In this document: one piece after another, positions 24,436-33,382 of the stretch | Layout of the letters: the number at the start of each line of letters is the position of its first letter | Numbering within the stretch: the first letter of the stretch is position 1 | Source of the DNA: UBA9676 sp963730065 | GTDB lineage: Bacteria; Actinomycetota; Actinomycetes; Streptosporangiales; Streptosporangiaceae | Length of the DNA stretch: 64,000 nucleotides | Assembly (NCBI GenBank): GCA_963730065.1 | Contig: CAVSQL010000017.1 | Location: 62,001-126,000, forward strand | Direction: 5' to 3' | Notes under the pieces: generated by a model | Told to the model about the DNA's origin: nothing | Seen by the model: only the letters and a program-made list of their open reading frames with translations | The model's database searches: none | Program-made: the position numbers and the translations under genes

Positions 24436-26109
24436 TCAGGTACGTGAGCAGTTCGGGTTGTGCATGATCGGGCCCGCGTCCTCGAGGAGGCCCAGCGCCA
24501 CCGTGGGCTGGCCGTACTGCTTGTTCTGGCCGAAGGCGTTGCCGTTGGGCATCTGCCCGAACTCCCATACGCAGGCGCCTTGCACGCTGGCCAGGGTCCA
24601 GTAGGGATAGAACTGGCCGGGCGCTTGCGTTGGCGGCACCACGCAGCCGGCCAGGGTGGTCGGGTTGCAGGCGCTGTTGGTCGCCGGGTTGTCGGTCAGG
24701 AACTGGATCTGTGGGTAGCGGGCCCCGTGCCCGGTAGTCGGCTGCTGGATGGTCAGCGCCGACGGGAACATGCCAGGGGTGAGCGAGTCCGGCCAGTCGG
24801 CCCAGTACGAGGTGCCGTCATAGTCGAGGTCGGCGCCGGTGCACCCGGTGGCCAGGTCCGGGAAAGAATTAAGCGGGCCGTGGGTGTCCCCGGCCTTGAA
24901 GCAGGGAGCGTCGTTCGCTTCGGCGCTGGTACTGGAGCCATCCGGCGGCCCGGCGTTCTCGTACGGGCCACGGCAGAAGTTCCACGACGGGTCGGCGTAG
25001 TTGCCCACCGTCACCGGTGCGAAGCCCTGCAGCCGCGTACACGGGGTGAAGTGCCCGATCTCGTAGGCGACGTTGATGTTCGCCGCCGCCCAGCCGCCCT
25101 GGTTGATGGTCTTGGCGGTCGAGTACAGCGGCCGGAAGCTCCACGGCGTGCCGCTGCAGTCGGCGATCGATGTGTTCATGAAGCCGTTCGCGGCCGACGC
25201 CAGCATGAAGCCGCTCCGGCCGGAACTGAGATCTCGGATCTGGGTCTCCAGCGCGCCCGCCCTCCGGTTATCGAAGATCCGGATCTTGAGCTTGTCACCG
25301 GGATTCATCCGCAACGTGGCCTGGTTCGGTGTCAGGGTGCTGACGTTCGCATCCTGCGGGCTCGGCGGCCCGGTGGGGACGCCGTTGGTCTGGACGAAGG
25401 CGAAGTTCACCGGCTCGATGCAGTTGTTGTTGCACGAGGCGAACCCCGCCGTGCACTCCAGCGAGTCGATCGTCAGCGCCGCGCACCAGTGAGTGCCATC
25501 ACAGCTGATGCCGTCCACGGCCGGCGGGAATCCGGGCGGGTAGAACTGCAGTTCCAGCAGGGCGCTGCCGCCGCCCAGGTAGCTGCCATGAGGCGAGTTC
25601 GTATCACTGTCGGGCTTGCAGGGCAGCAGCGGGTAGGAATTGGGATCGCACAGCGCCATGGAGTACCACAGCGCCGGCATCAGCTCGAAGAAATGCGTGG
25701 TGTCCTTGAGCGGCCCATGGACCGTGGGCAACTTGCGCGGATCCCGTGGCAGGGTCTGCACATATGACACGTTGGTCGATGAGCCCGGCTGGCGCGAATA
25801 GAACTGCACCGTCGGCTCGTCGTGGCCGATGTAGTGGCCGTTGTCCTCCAGCTGCCCGTACTCACCGCTTGCGCCATGTACCTCGGCGCAGAGGATGCCA
25901 CCAGGTTTGACGGGACGCTGGATGGGGCTGTACCCGTTGCAGTCCAGCTCGCCGACGGGCTGTACTCGTAGCGCGGCCGCGCTGCCACCCGCCGCGGCCA
26001 GACTCGTGCCCGGTGCTATGAGCTGGACGGCGGCCAGCGCTGCCGCCGCCAGGCTGACCGTGAAAAATGGCCAGGAGCGCAGATACCGAGAGCCTGTCGT
26101 GCGGGTCAT
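24436..26109 (-). CDS. Secreted Cys-rich protein of unknown function
   Basis: 557 residues from ATG 26109, which follows GGAGGCGCGC. The N-terminus is a signal peptide (SRYLRSWPFFTVSLAAAALAAVQLIAPGTSLAAAG). The mature part contains many cysteines spread along its length, for example CIEPVNFAF and CNNNC in the middle and CVWEFGQMPN near the end, suggesting several disulfides. Trp, Asn, Pro and Gly are abundant, as in secreted carbohydrate-binding or surface proteins. I recognise no family. It is divergent from the flavin monooxygenase at 26325 and next to a chitinase relic, which hints at an extracellular role only. Confidence 0.8.
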   Translation of the reverse strand: MTRTTGSRYLRSWPFFTVSLAAAALAAVQLIAPGTSLAAAGGSAAALRVQPVGELDCNGYSPIQRPVKPGGILCAEVHGASGEYGQLEDNGHYIGHDEPTVQFYSRQPGSSTNVSYVQTLPRDPRKLPTVHGPLKDTTHFFELMPALWYSMALCDPNSYPLLPCKPDSDTNSPHGSYLGGGSALLELQFYPPGFPPAVDGISCDGTHWCAALTIDSLECTAGFASCNNNCIEPVNFAFVQTNGVPTGPPSPQDANVSTLTPNQATLRMNPGDKLKIRIFDNRRAGALETQIRDLSSGRSGFMLASAANGFMNTSIADCSGTPWSFRPLYSTAKTINQGGWAAANINVAYEIGHFTPCTRLQGFAPVTVGNYADPSWNFCRGPYENAGPPDGSSTSAEANDAPCFKAGDTHGPLNSFPDLATGCTGADLDYDGTSYWADWPDSLTPGMFPSALTIQQPTTGHGARYPQIQFLTDNPATNSACNPTTLAGCVVPPTQAPGQFYPYWTLASVQGACVWEFGQMPNGNAFGQNKQYGQPTVALGLLEDAGPIMHNPNCSRT

Positions 26110-26324
26110 AGCGCGCCTCCGCTTGGCCGCCTGCATGCAACCCGACACCCGTGGCGCGGCCACCCTGCCCCGCCTAGGGTGCGCCATTCCCTGCCGAACG
26201 TAGACCTTCGGTGCATGCCCGTCAAGATCGGCGGACGGTGGCACGATGCCGGTCCGCACCGCGCCGGCGATCCGGATCCGCGCCGTGTCTTCCATGTCCG
26301 GGCCAGAAGGCCAAAGCTGGGAGC

Positions 26325-27467
26325 ATGCGGCCGACGATCGTCATCATCGGCGGGGGGATCAGCGGGCTGGCGGCTGGCATCGCCTTTGCCCGCCGGGGCC
26401 TGGCACCGGTGATCTATGAGCAGGCTCCCGAGCTCAAGGAGGTCGGGGCGGGCGTGACCTTGTGGGCCAACGCCTTCCGCGCCCTGGAATCGATCGGCCT
26501 GGCCGGGGAGGTGCTGCGGCTCGCCGGCGGGTTCACTGGCGGCGGCGTCAAGCGCCGCGACGGAACGTGGCTGATGCACCAGCGCAAGGACATCATGCTG
26601 GACCGCTGGGGATCCGGCCTCGCCAGCATGCACCGGGCCGAGCTGCAGCAGCTGCTGGCCGCCGAGATCGATCCGGCCACGATCCACCTCGGTGCCCGCT
26701 GCACCGGGTTCCGGTATATCGCCGGTGGCGTCGCGGCGCGGTTCGAGGACGGCCGCGAAGTCCCCGCCGACCTGCTCGTCGGCGCGGACGGGGTGCATTC
26801 GGTGGTCCGGGGCCAGCTGTTCGGCGAGGCGCCGCTGCGGTACCGCGGCTACACCGCCATCCGGGGGATAACGCCAGCGGGATCGGTCCCGCTGCCGGCC
26901 GATGCGTGTGAGACGTGGGGGCGGGGCTGCCGGTTCGGCCTCGGCCCCACCAGCGGAGAGCGGCTCACCTGGTTCGCGACCTGGAACACGCCGGCCGGCA
27001 GCGGCGCGGGCGGCAGCCGGGAGCACCTGCTCGGGCTCTTTGGTGACTGGCATGAGCCGATCCGCCGCATCATCGAGGCGACGCCGGCGGACGGTATCGT
27101 CCGGACCGACATCTACGACCGCCGGCCAGCCAGGACGTGGACCCGGGGACGGGTGGCGCTGATCGGCGATGCCATCCACCCGATGACGCCCGACCTCGGC
27201 CAGGGCGCCTGCCAGGGAATCGTCGACGCGGTGACCCTGGCCGGATGTGTGGCCGGGGGGGACGGCCTGCGCGCCAGCCTGCTCAGCTACCAGCGGCAGC
27301 GGCGGCGGAACGCCGCCCTCACCACCATGGTCGCGCGCACGATGGCCGCCACGGGCCAGGGGCACGGGCGCCTCAGCTGCGCCGCCCGCGACGCCATGAT
27401 CATGGCACTGCCGCTTCCGGTGCTGCTGCGCCAGCTCGACATGGTGGTCGGCCGGCCGCAAGCCTGA
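26325..27467 (+). CDS. FAD-dependent aromatic-type monooxygenase
   Basis: 380 residues. The group A flavoprotein monooxygenase motifs are complete: GxGxxG in IVIIGGGISGLAAGIAFARRG, the DG motif in LLVGADGVHSVVR, and the GD motif in VALIGDAIHPMTPDLGQGACQG. Length is normal. ATG 26325 follows a GGGAG. The enzyme would hydroxylate an aromatic or related ring using NAD(P)H and O2. The substrate cannot be read from sequence. It is divergent from the secreted protein gene, with about 215 bp between them. Confidence 0.9.
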   Translation: MRPTIVIIGGGISGLAAGIAFARRGLAPVIYEQAPELKEVGAGVTLWANAFRALESIGLAGEVLRLAGGFTGGGVKRRDGTWLMHQRKDIMLDRWGSGLASMHRAELQQLLAAEIDPATIHLGARCTGFRYIAGGVAARFEDGREVPADLLVGADGVHSVVRGQLFGEAPLRYRGYTAIRGITPAGSVPLPADACETWGRGCRFGLGPTSGERLTWFATWNTPAGSGAGGSREHLLGLFGDWHEPIRRIIEATPADGIVRTDIYDRRPARTWTRGRVALIGDAIHPMTPDLGQGACQGIVDAVTLAGCVAGGDGLRASLLSYQRQRRRNAALTTMVARTMAATGQGHGRLSCAARDAMIMALPLPVLLRQLDMVVGRPQA

Positions 27468-27610
27468 GCCGGGCGCATCCGATCCGGGCGCCGGGCTGCG
27501 TACCGGACCTTATGGGACGAAGACCGGGCAGCCGCTAAGGCCTGTGGCGGCCCGCCGGCGCGGGCCGGTACCGGCGCTGGCCAGAGGGCGCGGGCCTGAA
27601 GCCTTCCATA

Positions 27611-27675
27611 TTAGTTAGTTAACTCACTTGACATCGAGCGGCGGCCGGGAGATTCTAAGTCAGATAACTAACTAA
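27611..27675. promoter_or_regulatory. MFS promoter flanked by inverted TetR-type half sites
   Basis: TTAGTTAGTTA (27611-27621) and its exact complement TAACTAACTAA (27665-27675) flank a promoter with -35 TTGACA (27628-27633) and, 17 bases on, GATTCT (27651-27656). The left site continues as TAACTCACTTG (27620-27630), an 11-mer that is repeated exactly at the TetR start (29363-29373). Binding of the TetR at 29358 to both ends would shut the promoter. Confidence 0.65.
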
Positions 27676-27689
27676 CTTCTCGGAGGTGC

Positions 27690-29216
27690 ATGGCTATGGA
27701 GCAGCTGCCTGGGAGTGCGGAATCAGCGAGGGAACAGGCCGTTCCGGCCGTCGGCTCGCGCCTTGTGTTGCGATCGCGGCTGGGGGCGCTCACGCTCCTG
27801 CTGCTATGCGCCGTGCAGTTCCTCGGCATCGTCGACGCGTCGATCGTCAACGTCGCGCTGCCGTCGATCCAGCGCAGCCTGCACTTCTCGCAGCAGAGCC
27901 TGCAGTGGGTGGCCAGCGGCTACATCCTCACCTACGGGGGCTTTCTCCTGCTCGGGGGGCGCCTTGGCGACCTGCTCGGCCGCCGGCGCATGCTGATCGC
28001 CGGACTTACCGTGTTCGCCCTGGCGTCGCTGACCGCCGGACTGGCCAACACGCCGGGCCTGCTCGTCGCCGCCCGGCTGGTTCAAGGCGTCGGCGGCGCG
28101 CTCATGGCACCCGCGGCCCTCTCCGAGCTCACGACAACCTTCCGGGAGGGCAAGGACCGCGACACCGCGTTGGGGGCGTGGGGGGCGATCAGCGGGGTGG
28201 CAGCCGCGGCCGGCGTGTTCTTCGGCGGCCTGCTCGCCCAGGGCCCCGGGTGGCGCTGGGTGTTCTTCGTGAATCCCCCGATCTGTGCTCTCGTGGTCGC
28301 CGGCGCGCTGGCGCTGCTGCGGGGCGGCCGGGGGGCCAGGAGCCAGGCCCCGGCGTTCGACACCCAGGGCGCGGTGCTGATCACGGGGGGCGTATCGCTC
28401 CTGGTGTACTCGCTGGTCCGCGCGCCGGTCGCAGGCTGGGGCTCGGCCCAGACCATCCTGACGCTGGCCGGGTCGGCCGTCCTGGTCGCCGCGTTCGCCG
28501 TCAACGAGCTGCGGAGCCGGAACCCCTTGATCCCGTTCGCGATCCTGCGGGTGAAGGGACTTGTGGCCGCGAATGTGACCCAGCTGATCGCGTTCGCCGG
28601 GTTCTTCTCGATGTTCTTCTTCGTCACCCTGTACATGCAGGAGGTCCTGGGCTACTCGCCCCTCAGGGCGGGTGCCGCCTATCTCCCCATCACGGCAGGC
28701 TTCGCAGTCGCGGGAGGCATCGCATCACAGCTGATTACGCGCATCGGCACCCGCCCCGTGGTGGTGGCTGGCTGCCTGATAGCGGCGGGCGGGATCTACT
28801 ACCTGTCGCGCGTGCCGTTGCATGGCTCGTACGTCACTGACCTGCTCCCAGGGTTCCTGGTGATGTCGCTTGGCGCGGGATCGGTGTTCGTATCGGTCGC
28901 GGCCGCCGCCAACGCCGGCGTTCCCGGGGATAAGGCGGGCCTGGCGGCCGGGCTGTTCAACGCCTCCCAGCAGGTCGGCAGCGCCCTCGGCCTGGCCATC
29001 CTGTCGGTCGTCGCGATCACCCGCACCAACGAGCTGATCGCGGCCAAGGCGTCCCCGGTCATCGGGCTGGACGCCGGGTATCACCGAGCCCTCCTCGTCG
29101 GCAGCCTCCTGATGGCAGCGGCCGCCCTCATCGCCCTGCGGATCAGCAACACCCGCGCAGCGGCACCGCTGGTCCTGGCCGACACCGAGCCGGCTCGAGA
29201 GCCGGCCGACCGGTAG
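27690..29216 (+). CDS. MFS drug efflux transporter, DHA2 (14-helix) family
   Basis: 508 residues, about 14 hydrophobic helices. DHA2 hallmarks are IVDASIVNVALPSIQRSLHFS in helix 1, GRLGDLLGRRRMLIAGLTVFALASL (motif A) and LVQGVGGALMAPAALSELTTTF. ATG 27690 lies 3-4 bases after GGAGGT; ATG 27696 gives better spacing and is a real alternative. It is controlled by a promoter with inverted operator arms and followed by a TetR gene, a classic efflux module. Probable role: proton-driven export of a toxic or antibiotic compound. Confidence 0.92.
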   Translation: MAMEQLPGSAESAREQAVPAVGSRLVLRSRLGALTLLLLCAVQFLGIVDASIVNVALPSIQRSLHFSQQSLQWVASGYILTYGGFLLLGGRLGDLLGRRRMLIAGLTVFALASLTAGLANTPGLLVAARLVQGVGGALMAPAALSELTTTFREGKDRDTALGAWGAISGVAAAAGVFFGGLLAQGPGWRWVFFVNPPICALVVAGALALLRGGRGARSQAPAFDTQGAVLITGGVSLLVYSLVRAPVAGWGSAQTILTLAGSAVLVAAFAVNELRSRNPLIPFAILRVKGLVAANVTQLIAFAGFFSMFFFVTLYMQEVLGYSPLRAGAAYLPITAGFAVAGGIASQLITRIGTRPVVVAGCLIAAGGIYYLSRVPLHGSYVTDLLPGFLVMSLGAGSVFVSVAAAANAGVPGDKAGLAAGLFNASQQVGSALGLAILSVVAITRTNELIAAKASPVIGLDAGYHRALLVGSLLMAAAALIALRISNTRAAAPLVLADTEPAREPADR

Positions 29217-29342
29217 CCGACCAGAGGAGAAGCAGAGCACGACCATGCCTCCCGGGACGGCTCTTCGGCCGGCGGCAGGCCGGTTCCGCTCCGGGACACG
29301 CGATGGCATGGCGACGGGAAGCGCGCCTGACCGCCCGAACTC

Positions 29343-29373
29343 TATACTGGTAGTGAGATGACTAACTCACTTG
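29343..29373. promoter_or_regulatory. tetR promoter with operator over the start codon
   Basis: TATACT (29343-29348) is a good -10 hexamer nine bases before the ATG at 29358, so the transcript is leaderless or nearly so. AGTGAGATGACTAACTCACT (29352-29371) is an interrupted inverted repeat (AGTGAG/CTCACT) that covers the ATG. TAACTCACTTG (29363-29373) is the same 11-mer found in the MFS promoter. Together they point to autorepression. Confidence 0.6.
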
Positions 29374-29954
29374 CACACAATCCGGAAGGCACGGCTGGGC
29401 AACCGCCCGGGAAGCGGCAGCGCCTCGTCGCCGCCGCAAGTCAGCTCCTGCACCAGCAGGGCGTTGAAAAGACAACGCTGGCTGATATCGCACAAGCCGC
29501 CGACGTGCCGGTGGGCAACGTCTACTACTACTTCAAGACCAAAGACGACATCATCGCCGCGGTCATCGAAGCCCACGTCCGGCAGGCCAAGGCGGCGCTC
29601 GCCTCGATCGACAGCCGTCACCGCTCACCAAGGAGCCGATTGAAGGCGCTCGTCGGCGAGTACGCGGATCAAGGTGAGGTCATCGCGCTATATGGGTGCC
29701 CGCATGGCAGCCTCTGCTCAGAGCTGGACAAACGCCCCGGCCAGCCCGATTTCGCGCTCGCGGAGCTGATGCGCGTCCCCGTCGAGTGGGCCGAGGGGCA
29801 ATTCCGGGCACTGGGCCGACGCGACGCCCATGACCTCGCCGTCAGCCTCATCGCCGCGTATGAAGGAAGCGCGCTGCTGGCCAACACGTTCCGCGATCCC
29901 AGCATCCTCGCCCGCGAAGCGCGTCGTCTCAACCGCTGGATCGACACGCTCTGA
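29358..29954 (+). CDS. TetR-family regulator of the MFS exporter
   Basis: 198 residues. The DNA-binding part has RLVAAASQLLHQQGVEKTTLADIAQAADVPVGNVYYYFKTKDDI. The C-terminal part (YGCPHGSLCSELDKR) resembles LmrA/YxaF-like TetR repressors, which control multidrug exporters. ATG 29358 lies within its own operator and has no ribosome site, fitting a leaderless mRNA. It sits 142 bp downstream of the MFS gene on the same strand but has its own promoter. Confidence 0.88.
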   Translation: MTNSLAHNPEGTAGQPPGKRQRLVAAASQLLHQQGVEKTTLADIAQAADVPVGNVYYYFKTKDDIIAAVIEAHVRQAKAALASIDSRHRSPRSRLKALVGEYADQGEVIALYGCPHGSLCSELDKRPGQPDFALAELMRVPVEWAEGQFRALGRRDAHDLAVSLIAAYEGSALLANTFRDPSILAREARRLNRWIDTL

Positions 29955-30024
29955 GCTGCGCAGGCGGGGTTGCGGGCCGTGATCGGGGCTAGCCGCCGCA
30001 GGGGATACGGATCGCTCGGCGTCG

Positions 30025-30549
30025 GTGCGGGTGAATAGGCGGCAGCCGGTTATGTCACGGGTGGGTTCGGCTAAACGACGTTATCGTTATTGGGTGTCTT
30101 CTGACGGGCGCGGCCATGGAGGGTCCCGTCTTTCTTCCACGATCGCGCTGATCGCTTCGGTCGCGGTTGCAATCATGGGTGCTCTGCTCGGCTTGCTGGT
30201 GATTCTCAGCCCGGCCTTCCATGGCCATCCCAGCCCCCAGCAGACGGTGACGGCCCAGCAGAGTGTGACGGGTGCGCCTACGCCACCCAGCACCAGCACG
30301 AAGTCACCATCGTCGGGCGCGCACTCACCGTCGGCGACCCCGCAGCCAGTCATGGTCGTTCCATCCGTGATCACTATCAATCTCAACGGCGGCGCAAGCG
30401 ATACTGGCCTGTCGGCCTGGGGCCCCTTGCTTGGCGCTGTTGCTGGTGTGATCACGGCCCTGGGCTCGGTCGCCGCCGTTTTCTTCGGCCGGGATAGACG
30501 CAGGCATTCAGGCCAGGAAACGCCAGCAACCCATGATTCCGGGCTGTAA
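30025..30549 (+). CDS. Hypothetical membrane-anchored protein with Ser/Thr/Pro linker
   Basis: Up to 174 residues (GTG 30025; ATG 30052, MSRVGSAKRR, is equally possible). A basic N-terminus precedes a hydrophobic helix (STIALIASVAVAIMGALLGLLVIL). There follow a Ser/Thr/Pro/Gln-rich extracellular linker (about 72-110), a short core and a second helix (LLGAVAGVITALGSVAAVFFG) with a basic tail. The topology is a hairpin with an exposed loop. No family recognised. Its base composition is slightly less GC-rich than its neighbours, which may indicate transfer. Confidence 0.65.
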   Translation: MRVNRRQPVMSRVGSAKRRYRYWVSSDGRGHGGSRLSSTIALIASVAVAIMGALLGLLVILSPAFHGHPSPQQTVTAQQSVTGAPTPPSTSTKSPSSGAHSPSATPQPVMVVPSVITINLNGGASDTGLSAWGPLLGAVAGVITALGSVAAVFFGRDRRRHSGQETPATHDSGL

Positions 30550-30626
30550 GCCAGATTGGCCAGGTTACGCCCGGCCCGCGGCCCGCTCGCCCCAGGCCTG
30601 ACCCGATTCGGCCCACCCCATCGCGC

Positions 30627-31052
30627 TCAGCCGCCAGTGGCCTGGCTGAGCTCGATCAGGTGGCCGTCCGGGTCGCGCAGGAAGCAGCGGATCTCAACGC
30701 CCCAGTCGTACGGCTCGGTGAGGAAGACGGCGCCCCGCGCCCGCAGCGCCTCATAGGCCGCCCGGCAATCGGCGACCCGCAGCGTCATCGCGTGACTGAC
30801 CTGGCCAGGGGCGGCCGGTGGGGTGAAGACCACGCCGGGCTTGTCCGCGGTTGGCCCGCCACCGGTCACCAGGAGCAGCCACGTACCGGCGAAACGCAGC
30901 ACCACGCTGGTCCCCCCGTACTCGCGGTACAGCTCCGCGCCGAGGACATTCACCCAGAAGTCACGGGACCGGGCCGGGTCCGCCACCACGAGGATGTGGG
31001 TGACTGCGACATCGGGCCCCAGCGGGCCGGCCGGCGGCTGCGGTTCCATCAC
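30627..31052 (-). CDS. VOC (glyoxalase/bleomycin-resistance fold) protein
   Basis: 141 residues. Two beta-alpha-beta-beta-beta units of the VOC fold are visible, starting with VTHILVVADPARSRDFWVNVLGAEL and ending with FLRDPDGHLIELSQATGG. The FLRDPDGxxIEL ending supplies the usual metal-ligand Glu. Likely dioxygenase-, lyase- or binding-type protein; substrate unknown. A piece of a closely similar gene lies at 35205-35266. It is convergent with the hypothetical membrane protein and downstream of the DUF4139 gene. Confidence 0.85.
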   Translation of the reverse strand: MMEPQPPAGPLGPDVAVTHILVVADPARSRDFWVNVLGAELYREYGGTSVVLRFAGTWLLLVTGGGPTADKPGVVFTPPAAPGQVSHAMTLRVADCRAAYEALRARGAVFLTEPYDWGVEIRCFLRDPDGHLIELSQATGG

Positions 31053-31077
31053 GGATGGCCTTCCTGCAGACGGCTGG

Positions 31078-32676
31078 TTAGAGCCCGGCGATGGTGACCT
31101 GTCCGGGATGCTCGACGATGAACCTGTAGCGGATGGTAGCTGCCTGGCCGCTGTCGAGCGACAGAACCCACGTGAGCTCGCCCAGGTCGTTTTGCTCGGC
31201 CGGGTTCGGGCTGGTCTCGCGTAGCCGCACCTTGATATCGCCGTCCGTGGACACCGGGATGTGGTCGTGCACGCTGACCCGCGCCTTGTCCGTGCGGTGA
31301 TTTTCCACCGTGATCTCGTAGGCGACGTCGATCGTGCGCGTGCCCCCGATCACGGCCTTGCTCGTGCTCCGGCGGCGCAACTCGCGTTCGACCCTAATCT
31401 GGTCATCCACTCCGAGCTGCAGCTCGAACTCCTCGCCCGCGGCGACGGTCTCCAGGGAGGTCTCCCCGACGAACTGGGTGCCATGGAAGACACGTGCCGG
31501 GCCCGGCAGCAGCAGGAGCGGCGAGGTATTGGTGACGGTCGCCCGCACGTATGCCTCGGGGGCCAGAGCCGGAACCGCGAGGTGATCGAGCGCGGTGTCC
31601 AGCGCGAACTGGGCGACCATGGTCTTGTGCGGCCCGCCGTCGGCGGGCACGGCCAGCGGACGCTGGACCCGGTAGGCCAGGCCGGCTCCTGACTCGCCGG
31701 GTTCGGCGGCCAGCAGCGCGGCCTCCTCCAGATCGCCGTCCCCTTCGCCGGGACCGGCCGATGCGGCAGCCATGGGGACGGCCATCCGGCGCTGGGGACC
31801 CCCTCGCGCCATCGCCATCGATCTGCCCGCAAGCGGGCGCGGGACCGGCTGGGCGCGCCCGATGTACCAGGGATCCAGCTCCGGCAGCGCCTGATGCAGC
31901 CCGCGCCGCGTGGTGGACAAGACCAGCTCGACCGCGGGCCAGTCCTCACCGGTCTGCTGGGTGACCTCGGCGAGGTAGCTGACGGCAAGCCGCTCGCTGT
32001 CCAGCACCAGGTCATACAGCGGCCGCCAGGACGCGCCGGGCACATGATAGGAAAGCTCCAGCTCGGCGCGGGTAGCGGCGCTGGCCTCGAGGGTGGCGGA
32101 CACTTCGGCAAACGCGACAGCATAGCCAACCCGTTCTTCTGCCTCGGCGAGCCGCTCCTCGGCGGCTTCGAGTTCGCGGCGGGCGGCGCGCCTGCGCTCG
32201 CCGATGTCGCGGCGGCGGCTGAGCGTGCCCGCCGTGTCAGCGGACAGATGACCGGCCATCTGGGCGAGGTCGTCGTGGCCGGCGCGGCCGAAGCTCAGCG
32301 CCCGCGCCAGCGCCGTGGCGGCCGCCTCGGACAGGTGGCCCAGAAAGGCCAGGCGCGCCTGTTCGGCGGTGTCCTCGTCGTCAAGCGCCTGGACGGCGTC
32401 GCGGCATCTGTCGGCCTCCGACCGCAGCCGCGCGGTCTCCTCGCGCAGGGGGTCGGTGCGGTAGCCGTTGTGTACCTCGACGTTCAGCAGGGCCAGATCC
32501 CGCCCGCGGGCCGCGACGCGAACCGACGCCGGATCTACGCTCGCCGGCAGGTCGCCGATCACTACCGGCCGCAGCCCCGGCTCCACGTTCACCGTGCCGC
32601 GGCGCCGCACCCGGGCGCCGTCTATGAAGACGGTCACGGCCGCGATCGGTGCGTCCAGGGGGGTGCCCTCCACCAT
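31078..32676 (-). CDS. DUF4139/DUF4140 (MuiA-like) protein
   Basis: 532 residues from ATG 32676, preceded by AAGGAGAGG. The N-terminal DUF4140 region begins PIAAVTVFIDGARVRRRGTV. A coiled-coil-like stretch follows (about 75-190, rich in Arg/Glu/Ala). The DUF4139 domain has ELSYHVPGASWRPLYDLVLD and a C-terminal beta-rich part ending LTWVLSLDSGQAATIRYRFIVEHPGQ. The family includes the so-called mucoidy inhibitor A proteins, whose biochemical function is unknown. No signal peptide is seen, so it is probably cytoplasmic. An internal low-complexity insert lies near 265-310. Confidence 0.88.
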   Translation of the reverse strand: MVEGTPLDAPIAAVTVFIDGARVRRRGTVNVEPGLRPVVIGDLPASVDPASVRVAARGRDLALLNVEVHNGYRTDPLREETARLRSEADRCRDAVQALDDEDTAEQARLAFLGHLSEAAATALARALSFGRAGHDDLAQMAGHLSADTAGTLSRRRDIGERRRAARRELEAAEERLAEAEERVGYAVAFAEVSATLEASAATRAELELSYHVPGASWRPLYDLVLDSERLAVSYLAEVTQQTGEDWPAVELVLSTTRRGLHQALPELDPWYIGRAQPVPRPLAGRSMAMARGGPQRRMAVPMAAASAGPGEGDGDLEEAALLAAEPGESGAGLAYRVQRPLAVPADGGPHKTMVAQFALDTALDHLAVPALAPEAYVRATVTNTSPLLLLPGPARVFHGTQFVGETSLETVAAGEEFELQLGVDDQIRVERELRRRSTSKAVIGGTRTIDVAYEITVENHRTDKARVSVHDHIPVSTDGDIKVRLRETSPNPAEQNDLGELTWVLSLDSGQAATIRYRFIVEHPGQVTIAGL

Positions 32677-32853
32677 CGGCCTCTCCTTGCTCCGCGCGCG
32701 CTTTCATCGGTGCAACACACTGTCCCAGTATCGGCTCACCGCGTCGTCTCCAGCCCACCATCTGGCCGGGCTGACCGTAACGGGCGTCAACCGCGGGCCC
32801 GCCTAACGCGATGCGGGAACCGATCGCCTCAGTGGAGCGTCCAAGCTCCTGTG

Positions 32854-33282
32854 ATGGGCACGATGCGATGGCTTTGCCCGCGGGCCTGGTGGCTGCTGCC
32901 GGCCGCCGGTCTTGTGCTTGTCACCGCCGCCTGTGGCGTGCGCCCGGCACCAGCGAACGCGGCTCGGCCGTCTGGTTCAGCCGCGCTGATCTCCGGCATG
33001 GTGCAAGCCAGCCCGGGATGTCCTGTCGAGCGGCAAAACCCCGCTTGCCGGCCCCGCCGGCTGGGTGACGTCCAGGTCGAGGCCCGGTCCGTGCCCACTG
33101 GGCTGACTGCGACCACCCGCGCCCGCGCCGACGGTCACTACGCCTTCAGGCTCCGGCCGGGACGGTATGTACTGGTCGCCGCGCCAAGGCAGGCCATTCC
33201 CCGCTGTCCTCACGTACTCGTCTCGGTCACGTCACCGGCGCCCGTCCGCATCAACATCAACTGCGATAGCGGCATCCGCTGA
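32854..33282 (+). CDS. Small lipoprotein with carboxypeptidase-regulatory-like domain
   Basis: 142 residues from ATG 32854. The signal peptide RAWWLLPAAGLVLVTAACG ends in a lipobox (TAAC) with Cys27. The mature part shows ISGMVQASPGCPVERQNPAC, later VQVEARS, and a GHYAFRLRPGRYVLVAAP segment. This is the beta-sandwich pattern of carboxypeptidase-regulatory or SpaA-like domains. Six mature cysteines may form disulfides. It is followed by a strong terminator hairpin. Confidence 0.75.
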   Translation: MGTMRWLCPRAWWLLPAAGLVLVTAACGVRPAPANAARPSGSAALISGMVQASPGCPVERQNPACRPRRLGDVQVEARSVPTGLTATTRARADGHYAFRLRPGRYVLVAAPRQAIPRCPHVLVSVTSPAPVRININCDSGIR

Positions 33283-33319
33283 CGCCGGAGCGCCAGCACC
33301 GACTGCGGTGATGCAGTCA

Positions 33320-33357
33320 GGTGGCGCCCACCGCTGCGTGTGGTGGGCGCCACCTTT
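33320..33357. terminator. Bidirectional rho-independent-type terminator
   Basis: A perfect 13-bp stem, GGTGGCGCCCACC (33320-33332) and GGTGGGCGCCACC (33342-33354), with a 9-base loop and a short TTT after it. It lies between two convergent genes ending at 33282 (+) and 33383 (-). Confidence 0.8.
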
Positions 33358-33382
33358 GGCCGACACCGGGTGCTGCTGGCCG

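Noticed and set aside
24460..25767. 435-codon + strand frame over the Cys-rich secreted protein
   Set aside because: The minus frame has a signal peptide and balanced composition. The plus frame is an Arg/Val/Gly-rich shadow.
29245..29361. 38-codon frame ending in the tetR ATG (ATGA overlap), with AGAGGAGAAG upstream
   Set aside because: Composition is not convincing and it contains the tetR -10 element; possible but not supported.
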